This document shows positions 7,795 to 16,350 of a stretch of 43,482 nucleotides of DNA, in pieces. How positions within the stretch are numbered: position 1 is the stretch's first letter; each line of letters begins with the position of its first letter. Made by a program: the position numbers and the translations under genes. The stretch spans positions 1 through 43,482 of the forward strand of contig CAUEFX010000033.1 in the NCBI GenBank assembly GCA_958477465.1, written 5' to 3'. A model generated the notes under the pieces. It was given only the letters and a program-made list of their open reading frames with translations. It searched no databases and was not told the origin of the DNA. The DNA comes from an uncultured Bacteroides sp. (GTDB lineage: Bacteria; Bacteroidota; Bacteroidia; Bacteroidales; Bacteroidaceae).

Positions 7795-8810
7795 TGCAAA
7801 ATTTTGAACACCAATTCTCGGAGGATATCTCCGTCATTCATGGAAGCATTGTTTATCCCCTTCGATTTTGCATCGGCATATCGTATTTCTCCAATGATCT
7901 GCATGGTCTTCACGCCGCTATACCGACGCATGGCAGCCAGATAATCACGGGCAGCCCAAGGAGATTTCAGTCCTAACCAGGAGGCTACTCCCTGTTCAGT
8001 TTTTTCGGGCGAATAATAAGCCAGCATCAGATTCGAATAGAAATTGAAGAGCAATGAAAGCGTCATCTGTATGGGGTTGGTTTTGGGATTTTCTTCAAAG
8101 TATTTTATTATCTTATTGGCTTTGAGAACGTCTTTTTCAACCAATGCGCTACGCAGTTCGAAGTTGTTATAATCTTTGCTGATACCTATGTTTCTTTCTA
8201 TCTGTTCGGGGGTAACCCGCTTTTGTCCGTTAGGCAGAGTGATGATGAGTTTCTCCAATTCTCCGGTCAGCCGGCTTAAATCGGTTCCGACAAAATCGGC
8301 CAGCATAGCTGTGGCTTTGGGCTCCATATCGATGCCCTTGCGCTTCATATAGGAGTTGATAAAAGCGGGTAGTTGTGAATCCTTCACTTTCTTAGACTCG
8401 AAAAGGATACCTGTCTTTTCGACCTCGGCAGCTAACTTTTTCCGTCTGTCCAGTGTGCCGTGCTTGTGGCATACGACAAGAATGGTAGAGTTTAAGGGCT
8501 TTTGCAGATAGTATGACAGCTCTTCTATGTTGCAGATTGCCTGTGCTTCTTTTACTACCACTACTTGATATTCGGACATCATCGGGTAGCGTTTGGCAGC
8601 ATTTATAACAGTTGCCACATCTACATCGGCTCCATATACCACGGTCAGGTTGAATTCCTTTTCGGTTTCCGTCAGTACATTTTCTGTGATGTAATCGGCT
8701 ATGAGGTCGATATAATATGATTCTTCCCCCATCAGGTAGTAGATGGGACGATATTGCTTAGCCCTCAATTCTTTGAGGATGTCATCGCAGCTCAGTTCTT
8801 GTTTTGCCAT
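7791..8810 (-). CDS. holA: DNA polymerase III, delta subunit
   Basis: The delta subunit of the clamp loader opens the beta sliding clamp. The 339-residue length fits. The N-terminal RPIYYLMGEESYYIDLIADYI segment is the degenerate AAA+ P-loop region of HolA, and the family pattern continues with LVVCHKHGTLDRRKKL and a LARLTGELEKL-like helix (DLSRLTGELEKLIITLP). The C-terminal collar domain ends in LRELVFKIL. The gene starts 17 bases after the amn stop and overlaps the next small gene by ATGA, suggesting co-transcription. Confidence 0.93.
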   Translation of the reverse strand: MAKQELSCDDILKELRAKQYRPIYYLMGEESYYIDLIADYITENVLTETEKEFNLTVVYGADVDVATVINAAKRYPMMSEYQVVVVKEAQAICNIEELSYYLQKPLNSTILVVCHKHGTLDRRKKLAAEVEKTGILFESKKVKDSQLPAFINSYMKRKGIDMEPKATAMLADFVGTDLSRLTGELEKLIITLPNGQKRVTPEQIERNIGISKDYNNFELRSALVEKDVLKANKIIKYFEENPKTNPIQMTLSLLFNFYSNLMLAYYSPEKTEQGVASWLGLKSPWAARDYLAAMRRYSGVKTMQIIGEIRYADAKSKGINNASMNDGDILRELVFKILH

Positions 8811-8826
8811 ATCAGTGAAAAGGGCT

Positions 8827-9603
8827 TTACCAGTCGAATTTCAAATGTTTTACTGTTTTTTTCTCGTCGATGATCATACGCAGAGAGGCGATACCGATTT
8901 TGACATGCTCTTCGACGTAATTTTTGGTGACGAGGTTGTCGCTTTTGTCGGTTTTTACACCTTCCGGTATCATCGGTTGGTCGGATACCAGCAACAGGGC
9001 TCCTGTAGGAATATGATTGGCAAAACCGCAGCTGAATAAAGTGGCTGTCTCCATGTCTACTGCCATGGCACGGGTTGTTTTCAGATATTCTTTGAAGTTC
9101 TCATCGTGTTCCCAGATCCGGCGGTTGGTCGTGTAGACTGTACCGGTCCAGTAATCGCGGGCGTAGTCGCGTATGGAAGAAGATACGGCACGTTGTAGCA
9201 TAAATGCAGGCAGTGCAGGCACTTCCGGTGGAAAATAGTCATTGGAGGTTCCTTCGCCACGGATAGCGGCAATAGGTAAAATGAGGTCTCCTATTTTGTT
9301 TTTCTTGTCGATCCCTCCACATTTCCCTAAAAACAGGCAGGCTTTGGGGTGGATGGCACTCAAAAGATCCATGATGATGGCTGCATTAGGGCTTCCCATA
9401 CCGAAATTGATAATTGTGATGCCTTCTGCACTGGCAGAGATCATATTGGCATCGCGTCCCAAAATAGGTACATTGAATTTCTCTGCGAATATCTCCACGT
9501 ACTTGTTGAAGTTGGTCAACAGGATATACTCTCCAAAATCTTCCAGGCTACGTTTTGTGTAACGGGGCAGCCAATTAGCTACGATTTCTTCTTTTGTTTT
9601 CAT
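8827..9603 (-). CDS. amn: AMP nucleosidase (short, phosphorylase-like form)
   Basis: This enzyme splits AMP into adenine and ribose 5-phosphate. The protein belongs to the PNP/UDP phosphorylase superfamily: FGMGSPNAAIIMDLL, CLFLGKCGG and the AVDMETATLFSCGF substrate motif are visible. It lacks the large N-terminal domain of E. coli Amn, as is usual in Bacteroidetes. The longest reading frame begins at 9642, but a -7 box at 9655-9662 places the transcript start near there, so I use the ATG at 9603 (MKTKEEIVANWLPRY), about 258 residues; 9612 is also possible. It is probably first in an operon with holA. Confidence 0.88.
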   Translation of the reverse strand: MKTKEEIVANWLPRYTKRSLEDFGEYILLTNFNKYVEIFAEKFNVPILGRDANMISASAEGITIINFGMGSPNAAIIMDLLSAIHPKACLFLGKCGGIDKKNKIGDLILPIAAIRGEGTSNDYFPPEVPALPAFMLQRAVSSSIRDYARDYWTGTVYTTNRRIWEHDENFKEYLKTTRAMAVDMETATLFSCGFANHIPTGALLLVSDQPMIPEGVKTDKSDNLVTKNYVEEHVKIGIASLRMIIDEKKTVKHLKFDW

Positions 9604-9654
9604 AAGATTCATTAAATTTGTGCTCTCTTTGCAGTGAGCCATTATTTAACCTAC

Positions 9655-9662
9655 AAAAATAC
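9655..9662 (-). promoter_or_regulatory. -7 box for amn-holA
   Basis: TATTTTTG on the minus strand fits TAnnTTTG. A start near 9648 gives a leader of 36-45 bases to the ATGs at 9612/9603 and argues against the upstream ATG at 9642. Confidence 0.45.
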
Positions 9663-9665
9663 AAA

Positions 9666-10127
9666 ATGTTATCGTTAAACCTGCCAGTATATGATACTAA
9701 AATTGCGTCTCGGAATGGAAAAAATGTTATTTTCGACGTAATTCGTAAGCGATATGTTGCCTTGACACCCGAAGAATGGGTACGTCAGCACTTTGTTCAC
9801 TTTCTTATTGCACACAAGGGGTATCCTGTATCTTTAATGGCCAATGAGGTGCTTCTCAATTTGAACGGGACGAAAAAGAGGTGTGATACTGTGCTGTACA
9901 GACGCAATCTTACGGCACGGATGATTGTGGAATATAAGGCGCCTCATATTGAGATTACACAAGCTGTTTTCGATCAGATTACACGCTATAATATGGTGTT
10001 GAGAGTAGACTATCTGATTGTAAGCAACGGGATGCAGCATTATTGTTGCAAGATGGATTACGAAAGACAGAGCTATACCTTTTTGGAAGATATTCCGGAT
10101 TATGACTCCATTAATGACTGTGTATAG
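9666..10127 (+). CDS. Stand-alone type I restriction R-subunit N-terminal (HSDR_N_2) nuclease-like protein
   Basis: The protein (153 residues from the ATG at 9666; an upstream in-frame ATG at 9618 is less likely because residues before MLSLNLPVY are not conserved in the family as I know it) matches the N-terminal nuclease domain of HsdR. The PD-(D/E)XK core is visible as D in KRCDTVLY and E-x-K in IVEYKAP, followed by a Q-containing helix. There is no helicase motor, no HsdM or HsdS nearby, and no methylase in the window. Such solitary domains are widespread in Bacteroidetes and their role is not established. It is divergent from amn. Confidence 0.82.
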   Translation: MLSLNLPVYDTKIASRNGKNVIFDVIRKRYVALTPEEWVRQHFVHFLIAHKGYPVSLMANEVLLNLNGTKKRCDTVLYRRNLTARMIVEYKAPHIEITQAVFDQITRYNMVLRVDYLIVSNGMQHYCCKMDYERQSYTFLEDIPDYDSINDCV

Positions 10128-10157
10128 GAAACAATTGCTTATCCACAGGAAGAAAAG

Positions 10158-10243
10158 TTAGTTTCCATAGGAGGAAAACTATAACCGCAAGTTCTGATTT
10201 TAAAATCAGAACTTTTATTTTTAAAAACAGAACTTACGGTTAT
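10158..10243 (+). terminator. Hairpin cluster with two mutually exclusive stems
   Basis: Three stems follow the nuclease gene. The first is AGTTTCC/GGAAAACT (10160-10180). The second is a perfect 26-base palindrome at 10189-10214. The third pairs 10181-10196 with 10228-10243 (16 bp, one G-T). The second and third share the strand 10189-10196, so they cannot form together. There is no clean T tract after the last stem. The gene ends of both strands converge here. Confidence 0.6.
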
Positions 10244-10360
10244 AAAATCAAAACTTTAAATCATAGATTGTAAAGGGGAGAATGAAAGTTTTCTCCCGGG
10301 CTGTATGGAGTTTGTAACTTGACCGATTGACAATTGCCGATTGGTACATTAAAACTACCA

Positions 10361-13300
10361 TCATTTAAATCTTTCCTGCAATTTCTGCATCAGTTCATAG
10401 AAGTTCGGTATATAGACCGTGGCCAATAAAGTATTCATAGCCATACCGAAAACGACTGCTGCTCCGAGGGCAATACGGCTTTCGGCTCCCGCACCGGAAG
10501 CGAACAGCAAGGGCATCACACCTAATACGAATGCAAAAGAGGTCATTAAGATAGGTCTTAAGCGAACATGTCCGGCTTCGTAGGCTGCATCTCGGATTGA
10601 ATTGCCTTCCGTCCGGAAATCACGTGCGAATTCTACAATCAGGATACCATTCTTGGCTGAAAGTGCAATGAGCAGGATAATACCGATCTGGGTATAAATA
10701 CTTACCGGAGTTCCCATGACGAAACAGCCGATCATGGCGCCGAGCAATGCAACGGGCAATCCCATTATGGCGGCCACCGGGCTTGTCCAGCTTTCATATT
10801 GCGCGGCAAGTACAAGGAAGGCCACCAATAGAGCCATCAGGAAAACGATGGTGGTGGTGTTTCCTGCCTGCGTCTCCTGATAGGCTACCGAGGTCCATTC
10901 ATAGCCGAACTCATCTCCTAACTGCTGACTGACAAGCTCTTGCATCTGCCGGATTGCTTCACCGGAGGAGGCTCCCGATGCCACATTGCATGTGATGGCG
11001 GCCGTCTGATACATGTTGTAACGGTTTATCTGGTCTTCTCCCAGCTGCTCTTCCACTTCTGTGAACGAAGAGAACGGAACCATCTGACCTTGAGCATTCG
11101 GCACGCTGAGTTGCAGTACATTGTCAATGACTTTCTGTGCCTGGTCGCCGGCTTCAATCTTAACCTGATAGATACGTCCGAATTGTACATAGTCGTTAAC
11201 GTAGGCTGCTCCCATATAATAACCCAACGTAGAGAATACCTGATTCAACTGAATGCCCATGAACTGTACTTTATCACGGTCGATATTCAGAAAATACTGG
11301 GGTACGTCGGCCTGATATTGGCTGCTGATAGAAGCCAGGGCGGGTTTGGTATGGTAAGTCTCGAGAAGCGTCCTGATAGCTTGCTGCATTTCTGTCGGTC
11401 CCAGATTCCGGTTGTCTTCAAGTTGCAATTGTAAACCTCCGGTAGCTCCCAGCCCCGGTATTGCAGGAGGAACCATTGCGAATACCTGCCCTTCCTGTAT
11501 GCTGTACGCCATCTCATTGAGTCGTTTTACAACGGCGGCAGCAGTATGCTCCTTCCCTTTCCGCTCGTTCCAAGGCTTCAGTACGACAAAGTATGTACCC
11601 GCATTGCTCTGTTCGCCTCCCATAACTGAGAAACCGGAAATGCCGATGTAATTTTTCACTTCGGGATAGGTATCGAGAATGGCATTGATCTGTTTGCCTA
11701 CGGCCTGTGTACGCTCAAGACTGGCTGCCGGAGGAAGCTGTACGACAGCAATGAAATATCCGTCATCTTCGTCCGGTACAAAAGTAGACGGCCATTTTAC
11801 GAACAGAAGGATGGCTATCAGCGTAAAGACACCGTAGGATACCAATGCTGCTACAGGGCGATCGAGCAACCATTTTACGATGCGGTCATAGACTCCCTGA
11901 GTCTTGTCATAGGCCTTGTTGAACCCTTTGTAGACAAAGAAGTTGGAAGGTTTGCTCTTTTCCAGAAACAAGGCGCAAAGTGCCGGAGTCAGCGTTAATG
12001 AGTTAAAACCGCTCAGCACGGTGGAAGCGGCGATGGTGAGGGCGAATTGCTTGTACAATTGTCCGGAGATGCCGCTGATAAGCGTGGTCGGAATGAATAC
12101 GGCCAGTAACACAAGTACTACCCCGACAATAGGGCCGGTGATCTCTCCCATCGCCTTGGTCACTGCGTCGCGGGGAGAATACTGCCCTGTTTCGAGCAGT
12201 CGCGAAGCATTTTCCACTACCACGATAGCGTCGTCCACCACGATGGCCACGGCCAGTATCAGCCCGAAAAGCGTCAGTGTGTTTATGGAGAAGCCAAGAG
12301 CGGCCATTACTGCCAGCGTACCGATGAGCGATACCGGAATGGTGATACACGGTATGACTACCGCTCTCCAGTTCTGGAGGAAGAGGAAGATCACGAGCAC
12401 TACCAGCAAAGTGGTTTCGAGAAGGGTGACGAGCACCTCGTCGATCGAAGCATTGATCACATCGGTGGTATCCAGTGTGACACTGTATTCTATTCCGGAG
12501 GGAAAGCTTTGCGCCAGTTCTTTCATTTTCTCTTTTACGCCTTTAGATACATCCAGAGAATTGGAACCCGGTTGCTGATAAATGGCGATGGCTGCCGTAG
12601 GACGCCCGTGTAGCTGGGATACTACGTTGTAGGAAGCAGATCCCAGATCGATGCGTGCCACGTCTTTCAAGCGCAGCATCTTTCCTTCCGCTTCACTGCG
12701 TAGAATGATGTTCCCGAATTCGTCCGGTGACGAAAGGCGTCCTTTTACGCTCAAGGTGTATTGAAAAGCATTCGTGTTATTCTTTCCGATGGGTTGTCCT
12801 ACGGTTCCTGCGCTGACTTCCACATTTTGGGATTGGATAGCCTGATAGACTTCGGCGGGCGAGATACCACGGATACGCATGGCTTCCGGGTCGAGCCATA
12901 CACGCATGGAGTAATCTCCGGCTCCCATCACATTGACGACTCCTACCCCCGGAACACGCGTCAGTTGGTCTACAAGATTCAGTTTGGCATAATTGGTCAG
13001 ATACAGACCGTCATAGATGGAATCCTGTGATGTCATGGTGAGGAACATGACGATATTGGAGGATTGCTTCTGCACAGTTACCCCTTGCACCACGACGGGC
13101 TCCGGAAGAGACGATTGGGCAACGCTGACCCTGTTCTGCACCTGCACGGTAGCCATGTCAATGTCTGTACCCACGGCAAAGGTAATGGTCAGCGAATAGG
13201 CTCCCGATGAGGAGGAGGTGGATGACATGTAGAGCATCCCGTCCACCCCGTTCACTTGCTGCTCGATAGGAATGCCGACTGTTTGCGCCACGGTTTCGGC

Positions 13301-13462
13301 ATTGGCTCCGGGATAGATGGCGGAGACCTGTACCGTAGGCGGCGTGATGTCCGGGAATTGCGCCACGGGCAATATATTGAGTGTCACCAAACCCGCAACC
13401 ACGATGATGAGCGCCAGTACAGTAGCGAATATGGGGCGGTTGATGAAGAATTTTGAAAACAT
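10361..13462 (-). CDS. RND efflux pump, HAE1 family inner-membrane transporter
   Basis: This is an AcrB/MexB-like proton-driven drug exporter of 1033 residues. The N terminus FFINRPIFATVLALIIVVAG begins TM1, the large periplasmic loop follows (about 30-340), and TM4 carries the proton-relay pair D410-D411 in VAIVVDDAIVVVENAS. The second half repeats the layout and ends in the TM bundle (ALLVAFLVLAAQYES, IGIILLIALSAKNGILIVEFA). It is the third gene of an operon with an adaptor (26 bases upstream) and an outer-membrane factor. Substrates cannot be told from sequence; hydrophobic drugs or bile salts would be typical. Confidence 0.96.
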   Translation of the reverse strand: MFSKFFINRPIFATVLALIIVVAGLVTLNILPVAQFPDITPPTVQVSAIYPGANAETVAQTVGIPIEQQVNGVDGMLYMSSTSSSSGAYSLTITFAVGTDIDMATVQVQNRVSVAQSSLPEPVVVQGVTVQKQSSNIVMFLTMTSQDSIYDGLYLTNYAKLNLVDQLTRVPGVGVVNVMGAGDYSMRVWLDPEAMRIRGISPAEVYQAIQSQNVEVSAGTVGQPIGKNNTNAFQYTLSVKGRLSSPDEFGNIILRSEAEGKMLRLKDVARIDLGSASYNVVSQLHGRPTAAIAIYQQPGSNSLDVSKGVKEKMKELAQSFPSGIEYSVTLDTTDVINASIDEVLVTLLETTLLVVLVIFLFLQNWRAVVIPCITIPVSLIGTLAVMAALGFSINTLTLFGLILAVAIVVDDAIVVVENASRLLETGQYSPRDAVTKAMGEITGPIVGVVLVLLAVFIPTTLISGISGQLYKQFALTIAASTVLSGFNSLTLTPALCALFLEKSKPSNFFVYKGFNKAYDKTQGVYDRIVKWLLDRPVAALVSYGVFTLIAILLFVKWPSTFVPDEDDGYFIAVVQLPPAASLERTQAVGKQINAILDTYPEVKNYIGISGFSVMGGEQSNAGTYFVVLKPWNERKGKEHTAAAVVKRLNEMAYSIQEGQVFAMVPPAIPGLGATGGLQLQLEDNRNLGPTEMQQAIRTLLETYHTKPALASISSQYQADVPQYFLNIDRDKVQFMGIQLNQVFSTLGYYMGAAYVNDYVQFGRIYQVKIEAGDQAQKVIDNVLQLSVPNAQGQMVPFSSFTEVEEQLGEDQINRYNMYQTAAITCNVASGASSGEAIRQMQELVSQQLGDEFGYEWTSVAYQETQAGNTTTIVFLMALLVAFLVLAAQYESWTSPVAAIMGLPVALLGAMIGCFVMGTPVSIYTQIGIILLIALSAKNGILIVEFARDFRTEGNSIRDAAYEAGHVRLRPILMTSFAFVLGVMPLLFASGAGAESRIALGAAVVFGMAMNTLLATVYIPNFYELMQKLQERFK

Positions 13463-13488
13463 AGTGCTATATATTTAAGTTATTATAA

Positions 13489-14571
13489 TCAATCTACGGG
13501 CTGTATTTTCATGCCGTCCCTTACTTTCATCAATGCTTTTGTCACATATCGCTCTTGGGGAGAAAGCCCGTCGGTTACTTGCCGGAGGCTGTCCCCTATC
13601 AGTTGTCCGACGGTGATATGGCGGTAACGGACGATGTCCGAATCATTCACGACATAAAGATATTTACCGAGCTGATCCGTCCCGATCGATGCGGAGTTGA
13701 CAAGGATGGCTTGCTTCTGTTCTTTGTACGGGAGGGTTATGCTGACGTACAGCCCGCTTTTGAGCATTCCTTCCGGATTATCCAGATTGGCACGTACGTT
13801 GAGAGTTCCCGTATTGAGATCCACATTGGGAGACAGATAGTCCAACGTAGCCGGATAGGATTGGCTGCCGTCTTTTCCCAGACTCACGGTAGCGGTACGC
13901 GGAAGTTTTGAGGACAGCCATTGGTTGTCGGTTACATTAAAGTAGGCATACATACGGTTGTCTTTATACAGGGTGGCCAGTGTGACGGGCTGTGCGGCAC
14001 CGTTTATATAGCTGCCTATATCCATGGAACCCCGGCTGATCGTGCCGTCGAACGGTGCATGGATGTAGCAGTATCCCAGATTGGTGCGTGCCGTGTTCAG
14101 TGCCGCTTCGGCATTGCTGACGGCCGCCGTTGTCTCCGCTACATCCGATTCGGCCTGCAATACCTGTATCCGGCTGACGGCATCGCTTTTCAAGGCTTCG
14201 CGCATGCGGGTGTAATTGTTACGGGCATACGTCAGCTGTGCCTGGGCGGTTTTTAAAGCCGCTTCCGCTTTTGTCACATTGTCTTTGTAGATGGTAGGTT
14301 CGATAACGAAAAGCAACTGTCCCTTCCTGACCCGGCTGCCTGGGGTGAAAGAGGTGGATTGCAGTGTGCCGTTCACACGTGCTACGAGGTTGACAGTCTT
14401 CTCTGTGGTCAGATAGCCCGGATAATTCTTGGTCAGTGTAATGTCCTTTATGAGTGGGCTGGCTACGCTGACCTCGGGTGTGTACATAGCAGCAGCTCCG
14501 GCGGTTTCTTTTTTCTCCCGGCAAGCGGTAAGGAGTGGCAATGCGAGGAGGATATACAATAATTTTTTCAT
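13489..14571 (-). CDS. RND efflux periplasmic adaptor (membrane fusion lipoprotein)
   Basis: This is an AcrA/MexA-like adaptor of 360 residues joining pump and outer-membrane channel. The lipobox LLTAC puts the lipidated Cys at residue 17. Then come the lipoyl/barrel-sandwich half (LVARVNGTLQSTSFTPGS), an alpha-helical hairpin of about 90 residues (KAEAALKTAQAQLTYARNN to AALNTARTNLGYC), the second lipoyl half (IHAPFDGTISRG), and beta-barrel and membrane-proximal domains. It lies between the outer-membrane factor and the pump, with 22- and 26-base gaps. Confidence 0.95.
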   Translation of the reverse strand: MKKLLYILLALPLLTACREKKETAGAAAMYTPEVSVASPLIKDITLTKNYPGYLTTEKTVNLVARVNGTLQSTSFTPGSRVRKGQLLFVIEPTIYKDNVTKAEAALKTAQAQLTYARNNYTRMREALKSDAVSRIQVLQAESDVAETTAAVSNAEAALNTARTNLGYCYIHAPFDGTISRGSMDIGSYINGAAQPVTLATLYKDNRMYAYFNVTDNQWLSSKLPRTATVSLGKDGSQSYPATLDYLSPNVDLNTGTLNVRANLDNPEGMLKSGLYVSITLPYKEQKQAILVNSASIGTDQLGKYLYVVNDSDIVRYRHITVGQLIGDSLRQVTDGLSPQERYVTKALMKVRDGMKIQPVD

Positions 14572-14593
14572 TGTTATGGTAGGTTTAGTTATT

Positions 14594-15988
14594 TTAGTTA
14601 TTCCAGCCTCCCCCTAATGCCTGATACAAGGCAATCAGTTGTAGCAGGGAGTTTCCGCGCGCCTGTACCAGTTGGTTTTCGTAGCTCAGCAATGACCGCT
14701 GTGCATCCAGGACATTTTGGAAAGGGGTGAGTCCCTGCTTGTATAGATCGAGAGAGAGGGTGAGCGTTTCTTTTCCCTGATTGCGCACTTCCCGAAGAGC
14801 GACGATTTGCTTGATGGAGCTTCGGTAGGCGGTCATGGCATTATCGGTCTCCTGCACGGCGGTAAGTACGGTCTGATTGAATTGATTGATCGCTTCGTCC
14901 AACTGTGTACGTGCCGATTGGGTGGCGTTCACCAGTTTGCCTCCGCTGAAGATGGTCCAGCTTAGTGCCGGGGCAATCTCGTAAGTGAGGCTCTTATGTC
15001 TGGTCAGGTCTTTCAAATCTTTAGAGGCATATCCTACAGAACCTTTCAGGAAAACCTGTGGCAGCCAGTCCGATTTGGAGGCGCCCAGTGAGGCTGCCTG
15101 TGCATTGATCTGATGCTCGGCGCTACGGATATCGGGGCGTCTCATCAATAAGTCTGCCGGTATCCCTATGCTGATGGGTGCCATATAGTCGGGCAGTTCC
15201 CCTACCCGTTCCAATACGGGGCGTATCTCTTGCGGATAGGTGCCGAGCAGTACGGCCAGTGATGTAATGTATTGGTTTATACCGGATTCCAACTGTGGAA
15301 CGGATGCTTTTGTACTGAAATACACCGACTTGGCCTGCGCCACATCGAGTTTGGAGACAAGTCCGGTATTGTATCTTGCTTCGGTGATTTTGAGCACGGC
15401 CGCTTGTGAGGCGCAATTTCTTTCCACTACTTTCAGCTCTTGCTGAAGCTCCCGCAGATGGATATACGATGAGGCTACTTGGGCCGAAAGAGAGACCATG
15501 ACGGCGGTGTATTCCTCTTTGCTGGCTGCAAAGTTCTCTTTCTTGGCTTTCACCCGTTGGCGGATGCTTCCGAAAATGTCCAGTTCCCAACTCATATTGG
15601 CTGAGACATCGTAATAATGTTGGGTAGATTGGGGCAGTTCACTGGTATTACCACTGGTTTGTTGGCGTGTCCATCCGGCATTGATTCCCACGGTGGGAAA
15701 GAATCCGCTACGTTCCATGCGTAAGCCGGCTTTTGCCATGTTCATGCGGTCGATGGCGGTGAGTACCGAGTAGTTGCGGTCTACGGCAACGGAGATTAAT
15801 GAATCCAGCGTGGTGTCTCCAAAAGATTTCCACCATTGGTCGTCTACAGGCAGTGTTTGCCGGAATACTTCTCCCCCTTCCTCCCACGCTTGTGGCAAGG
15901 GGGTGTCCAGATAATGATCCGCATGCTGTGCCGAGATTGCGGATGAAAGAAACAAAAGGAGCGGCAGACTCCATATTCGCATATTCAT
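14594..15988 (-). CDS. TolC/NodT-family outer membrane efflux protein
   Basis: This is the outer-membrane channel of the tripartite pump, 464 residues. A signal peptide (about 1-21, ending AISAQ) has no lipobox Cys, unlike many OprM-type members. Two repeated OEP domains are seen: WELDIFGSIRQRVKAKKEN near 145 and ALSWTIFSGGKLVNATQSA near 360, both typical of the family. It is the first gene of the operon. The start at 15988 (MNMRIW) has an alternative two codons later. Confidence 0.94.
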   Translation of the reverse strand: MNMRIWSLPLLLFLSSAISAQHADHYLDTPLPQAWEEGGEVFRQTLPVDDQWWKSFGDTTLDSLISVAVDRNYSVLTAIDRMNMAKAGLRMERSGFFPTVGINAGWTRQQTSGNTSELPQSTQHYYDVSANMSWELDIFGSIRQRVKAKKENFAASKEEYTAVMVSLSAQVASSYIHLRELQQELKVVERNCASQAAVLKITEARYNTGLVSKLDVAQAKSVYFSTKASVPQLESGINQYITSLAVLLGTYPQEIRPVLERVGELPDYMAPISIGIPADLLMRRPDIRSAEHQINAQAASLGASKSDWLPQVFLKGSVGYASKDLKDLTRHKSLTYEIAPALSWTIFSGGKLVNATQSARTQLDEAINQFNQTVLTAVQETDNAMTAYRSSIKQIVALREVRNQGKETLTLSLDLYKQGLTPFQNVLDAQRSLLSYENQLVQARGNSLLQLIALYQALGGGWNN

Positions 15989-16016
15989 AAGTTTAGGTTT
16001 TTGAGAAATGAAAAGT

Positions 16017-16041
16017 AAACAACTGAAATTTCAGTTTGTTT
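16017..16041. promoter_or_regulatory. Candidate operator of the efflux operon (palindrome)
   Basis: AACTGAAATTTCAGTT (16021-16036) is a perfect 16-bp palindrome, extended by AAAC on the left and, after one extra T, GTTT on the right. It lies 33 bases before the first gene. TACTTTTC on the minus strand (16010-16017), close to the -7 consensus, abuts it. No regulator gene is next to the operon, so the binding protein would be encoded elsewhere. Confidence 0.5.
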
Positions 16042-16086
16042 AGAGAGGGTTTGTTTTTGTTTAAATAAGTTGAACGCTGCATCGTC

Positions 16087-16284
16087 GCATTCAAAATCAC
16101 CACAGGGTACACAGAGTAACACTTTTGCCGGTATGTTTTTGGGGGAATCATACGTTTAGGAGCTTGAACCGAATCCCCAAGTATAAAAACTGTGTCCAAA
16201 ATGTTCTTCTCGAAAAAAGAAATCCCCCTGCTACAAAATATTTGTGGCAGGGGGATTTCTAAGTTCGGTACATATTGATGCACC
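16087..16284. repeat. Composite intergenic repeat, copy 2
   Basis: It carries one CACAGGGTACACAGAG arm (16101-16116), then CTTTTGCCGGTATGTTTTT (from 16123), a spacer, a 20-bp hairpin (16218-16237 with 16241-16260, one G-T pair), and the tail CTAAGTTCGGTACATATTGA ending in GCACC. Modules, order and orientation match 110-365. The stems differ between copies on both strands in step, so pairing is kept. Both copies lie 3' of minus-strand genes (dapA; the zinc-ribbon gene at 16351). The reading frame across it (15993-16301, minus) is not a gene. Confidence 0.7.
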
Positions 16285-16350
16285 CTCATTGGGGTTGGCA
16301 AGAGAGTTTTGATACTCTCTCTTTATGAGGGGGACAATTGAAAGGACAAT

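Noticed and set aside
11943..12578. 211-residue plus-strand frame inside the RND pump gene
   Set aside because: Ser/Thr-rich antisense shadow of the transporter.
15993..16301. 102-residue minus-strand reading frame
   Set aside because: It spans copy 2 of the composite repeat and the palindrome; no protein features.
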